6,493 nucleotides of DNA from JAICLL01 sp035252155 (GTDB lineage: Bacteria; Planctomycetota; Planctomycetia; Pirellulales; JAICIG01): the NCBI GenBank assembly GCA_035252155.1, contig DATFDL010000286.1, positions 1 to 6,493 on the forward strand, read 5' to 3'. This document shows, piece after piece, positions 4,993 to 6,493 of the stretch. Both the position numbers and the translations under genes were made by a program. How positions within the stretch are numbered: position 1 is the stretch's first letter; each line of letters opens with the position of its first letter. Under the pieces are notes generated by a model. The model saw nothing but the letters and a program-made list of their open reading frames with translations. It was not told the origin of the DNA and searched no databases.

Positions 4993-5255
4993 TGGCGGCC
5001 TTCATGTACGCATTATATCTGTTGTGCGCGGCCACCAGCTTGTTTTGCGCGGCACTGCTCTGGTCCGAGTACCGCCGACGGAAGGTGCGGCTGCTGTTGT
5101 GGAGCAGCCTCTGCTTTCTTGGTCTGGCCGCCGAAAACGTGCTGCTATACATCGACAAAGTGACGCCACCGACACTCGACCTCTCGACGGAACGCTTGGT
5201 GGTCGGGCTGGCCGCGATTGCGATTTTGGTTTATGGCCTGGTTTGGGAGGAATAG
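4989..5255 (+). CDS. Small three-helix membrane protein, DUF5985-like
   Basis: An 88-residue integral membrane protein with three hydrophobic helices at about 4-25, 35-55 and 68-85. The loop between helices 1 and 2 is basic (EYRRRKVR), which puts that loop in the cytoplasm and the N-terminus outside by the positive-inside rule. The pattern YALYLLCAATSLFCAALLWSEYRR, LLLWSSLCFLGLAAENVLLYID and VYGLVWEE matches what I remember of the DUF5985 family; no biochemical role is known to me. The ATG at 4989 overlaps the stop of the preceding gene (ATGA) and is preceded by GAGGGG at 4981-4986. A second ATG at 4992 would remove only one residue. It is followed after 3 nt by a second protein of the same architecture, so the two may form a heteromer. 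Confidence 0.85.
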   Translation: MMAAFMYALYLLCAATSLFCAALLWSEYRRRKVRLLLWSSLCFLGLAAENVLLYIDKVTPPTLDLSTERLVVGLAAIAILVYGLVWEE

Positions 5256-5258
5256 CGC

Positions 5259-5564
5259 ATGTCGGGCATGCAAGACTTCATTCTCGGCATGACCGCAATG
5301 GGGTGCGCCGTTGCCGCGCTTTATTTTCTTCAGTTCTGGCGCGCGAGCAGAGACCGGCTGTTCCTGATCTTTGCGCTGGCATTTTTCTTGATGGGCTGCA
5401 TCCGAGTTGGCCTGGGCTGCGCCACCGAGTTGGGGCTGAAAGCCGACGAGCACAGCGTCTATCTCTATAGCTTGCGGCTCGTGGCGTATCTGTTGATCTT
5501 GGTCGCCATCGTCGATAAGAACCGACCGAGCCGGGCGCATCGGCGATACGAACCGGCGGATTGA
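5259..5564 (+). CDS. Second small three-helix membrane protein, DUF5985-like
   Basis: A 101-residue membrane protein with helices at about 6-27, 33-54 and 66-86 and a basic C-terminal tail (KNRPSRAHRRYEP). The opening QDFILGMTAMGCAVAALYFLQFW followed by R-A-S-R-D-R-L-F-L is characteristic of the DUF5985 type as I remember it. Helix 2 keeps polar and small residues (GCIRVGLGC) that could line a contact surface. Start codon ATG 5259 lies 3 nt after the previous stop, with GGGAGG at 5245-5250. It shares topology and size with its upstream neighbour but little identity, suggesting ancient paralogues or a fixed pair. Function is unknown; co-occurrence with the winged-helix-like protein is the main clue. 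Confidence 0.86.
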   Translation: MSGMQDFILGMTAMGCAVAALYFLQFWRASRDRLFLIFALAFFLMGCIRVGLGCATELGLKADEHSVYLYSLRLVAYLLILVAIVDKNRPSRAHRRYEPAD

Positions 5565-5593
5565 GCGATTTGGTACACGATTGGCTGGCGATA

Positions 5594-5613
5594 GTCAGGC
5601 TGGAAAGCCTGAC
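5594..5613. repeat. Hairpin GTCAGGCT-GGAA-AGCCTGAC before pgl
   Basis: A perfect 8-bp inverted repeat with a 4-nt loop lies in the 64-nt gap before pgl, continuing as CTAC. The sequence resembles a short dispersed hairpin (GTCAGGCTTTCCAGCCTGAC type) that I recall from planctomycete genomes, so it is more likely a repeat than a terminator; no T-tract follows on either strand. Its presence argues against the TTG start at 5581. Confidence 0.55.
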
Positions 5614-5628
5614 CTACTGGAGCCGCCG

Positions 5629-6465
5629 ATGCTCACACCGCCTACCGCCGCCGCGCCTCGTCATGACGCCGAGCTTCGGACGTTTGCCGATCAAACGGCC
5701 TTGAGCCGTGCCGCGGCCGAAGAGATTGTGTCACAAGCCGAGGCCGCCGTCGGGCTTCACAGCTCGTTCACAATTGCCCTTTCCGGCGGACCAGCGCCGG
5801 CGCCGGTGTTCGACCTGCTCTCCGACCCCGATGAACCGTTCCGCGCGCGGATGCCTTGGAGCAAGACGCATTTTTTTTGGGGCGACGAACGGCATGTTCC
5901 GCCCGACCATCCGCAAAGCAATTATCGACTCGCCCATCGGCACCTGCTTTCGAAGGTTGACGTGCCGGAAGAAAACGTTCATCGCGTACGGGCAGAACTG
6001 TCCGACGCGCATGAGGTCGCCGCGCTGTATGAGCTCACCCTGCGCGATCACTTCCGCCTGGCGGCGGGCGAGCTGCCGCGGTTCGACCTGATGCTGCAAG
6101 GCCTCGGCGCCAACGGGCACACGGCGTCGTTATTTCCCGGCACCACCGCGCTCGCCGAGCACGAGCGGCTGGTTGTCGCCACCTGGGTTGAAAAGTTGCA
6201 AGCCCACCGGGTCACCATGACCATTCCGGTGATCAATCATGCGGCCCACGTGTTGTTTGTCGTAAGCGGCGCTGAGCCGGCCGATGCGCTCGCGCAAGTA
6301 TTATTTGGCCCGCGGCTTTCGCAGCCGCTGCCCGCGATGCTCCTCGCGCCGGGGCCAGGGCGGCTTCTCTGGTTGGCTGACGCCGAAGCGGCCAGCCGCC
6401 TTGTAGGATGGAATTCGGGACTGGCGATGGGACCTGTAGGGAACGGACTCCGCGCCGTTCCGTGA
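5629..6465 (+). CDS. pgl: 6-phosphogluconolactonase
   Basis: This cytoplasmic enzyme hydrolyses 6-phosphogluconolactone to 6-phosphogluconate, the second step of the oxidative pentose phosphate pathway. The protein is of the DevB/SOL type, with FTIALSGGPAPAPVFDLL, FFWGDERHVPPDHPQSNYRLA, FDLMLQGLGANGHTASLFPGT (containing the conserved GHTASLFPG) and HRVTMTIPVINHAAHVLFVVSG all clear. ATG 5629 is preferred because GGAG lies 6 nt upstream (5619-5622); a TTG at 5581 would translate a repeat hairpin and add 16 unconserved residues. The result is 278 residues, slightly long for the family. The extra length is at the end: after the usual terminus near EAASRL, the last residues (GNGLRAVP) and the stop codon come from a family 2 repeat. 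No zwf or gnd is nearby in the window. The gene may be cotranscribed with the membrane cassette, as I see no convincing promoter in the gap. Confidence 0.95.
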   Translation: MLTPPTAAAPRHDAELRTFADQTALSRAAAEEIVSQAEAAVGLHSSFTIALSGGPAPAPVFDLLSDPDEPFRARMPWSKTHFFWGDERHVPPDHPQSNYRLAHRHLLSKVDVPEENVHRVRAELSDAHEVAALYELTLRDHFRLAAGELPRFDLMLQGLGANGHTASLFPGTTALAEHERLVVATWVEKLQAHRVTMTIPVINHAAHVLFVVSGAEPADALAQVLFGPRLSQPLPAMLLAPGPGRLLWLADAEAASRLVGWNSGLAMGPVGNGLRAVP

Positions 6466-6493
6466 GGGGCGGGGCAAGGCCGAATCGCAGTTC
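6435..6493. repeat. Family 2 repeat copy overlapping the 3' end of pgl, running off the window
   Basis: The core 6439-6462 matches the imuB copy in 23 of 24 bases, including the TGTA border. The following bases to the window end align with the interior of the complete element at 3970-4003 (shared GTGAG, GGGGCGG and GGCCGAATCGCA), with small gaps. The second arm would lie beyond the window. It supplies the stop codon of pgl. Confidence 0.82.

Noticed and set aside
5581..5628. Upstream TTG start of pgl adding 16 residues
   Set aside because: It would translate the GTCAGGCT hairpin and lacks a ribosome binding site. The ATG at 5629 has GGAG at the right distance and precedes the conserved domain.

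Overview
The window is GC-rich chromosomal DNA that most resembles a planctomycete (Planctomycetota, perhaps Pirellulales). Three things point there: the ImuA/ImuB protein types, a C-terminal NPYRSP motif in a membrane protein, and several short palindromic repeat families of a kind I associate with planctomycete genomes, some of which are translated inside proteins. The phylum call is inference; no rRNA or other marker is present.

Left part (1-1453): the 3' part of xseA (exonuclease VII large subunit, + strand) converges on a four-helix membrane protein gene of unknown function (- strand). No xseB follows xseA.

Middle (1454-3860): a - strand imuA-imuB operon, the accessory factors of the SOS mutasome (a RecA-like protein and an inactive Y-family polymerase). 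The genes overlap by 119 nt. Its promoter region has a TTGACA -35 box, a weak -10 and two tandem TGCTAGCA boxes that look like an operator. imuB is unusual: its N-terminal polymerase region is short, and two different genomic repeats sit in frame in its linkers. The polymerase partner dnaE2 is not in the window.

Right part (3861-6493, + strand): a repeat hairpin, a single-domain rhodanese, a strong promoter driving tRNA-Leu(CAG) with a clear terminator, then a tight three-gene cassette (a winged-helix-like protein and two small three-helix membrane proteins of DUF5985 type), then 6-phosphogluconolactonase, whose last residues are encoded by another repeat copy.

Most genes are ordinary. The parts worth a second look are the repeat colonisation of imuA, imuB and pgl, the shortened ImuB, the tandem operator upstream of imuA, and the regulator/membrane cassette behind the tRNA.
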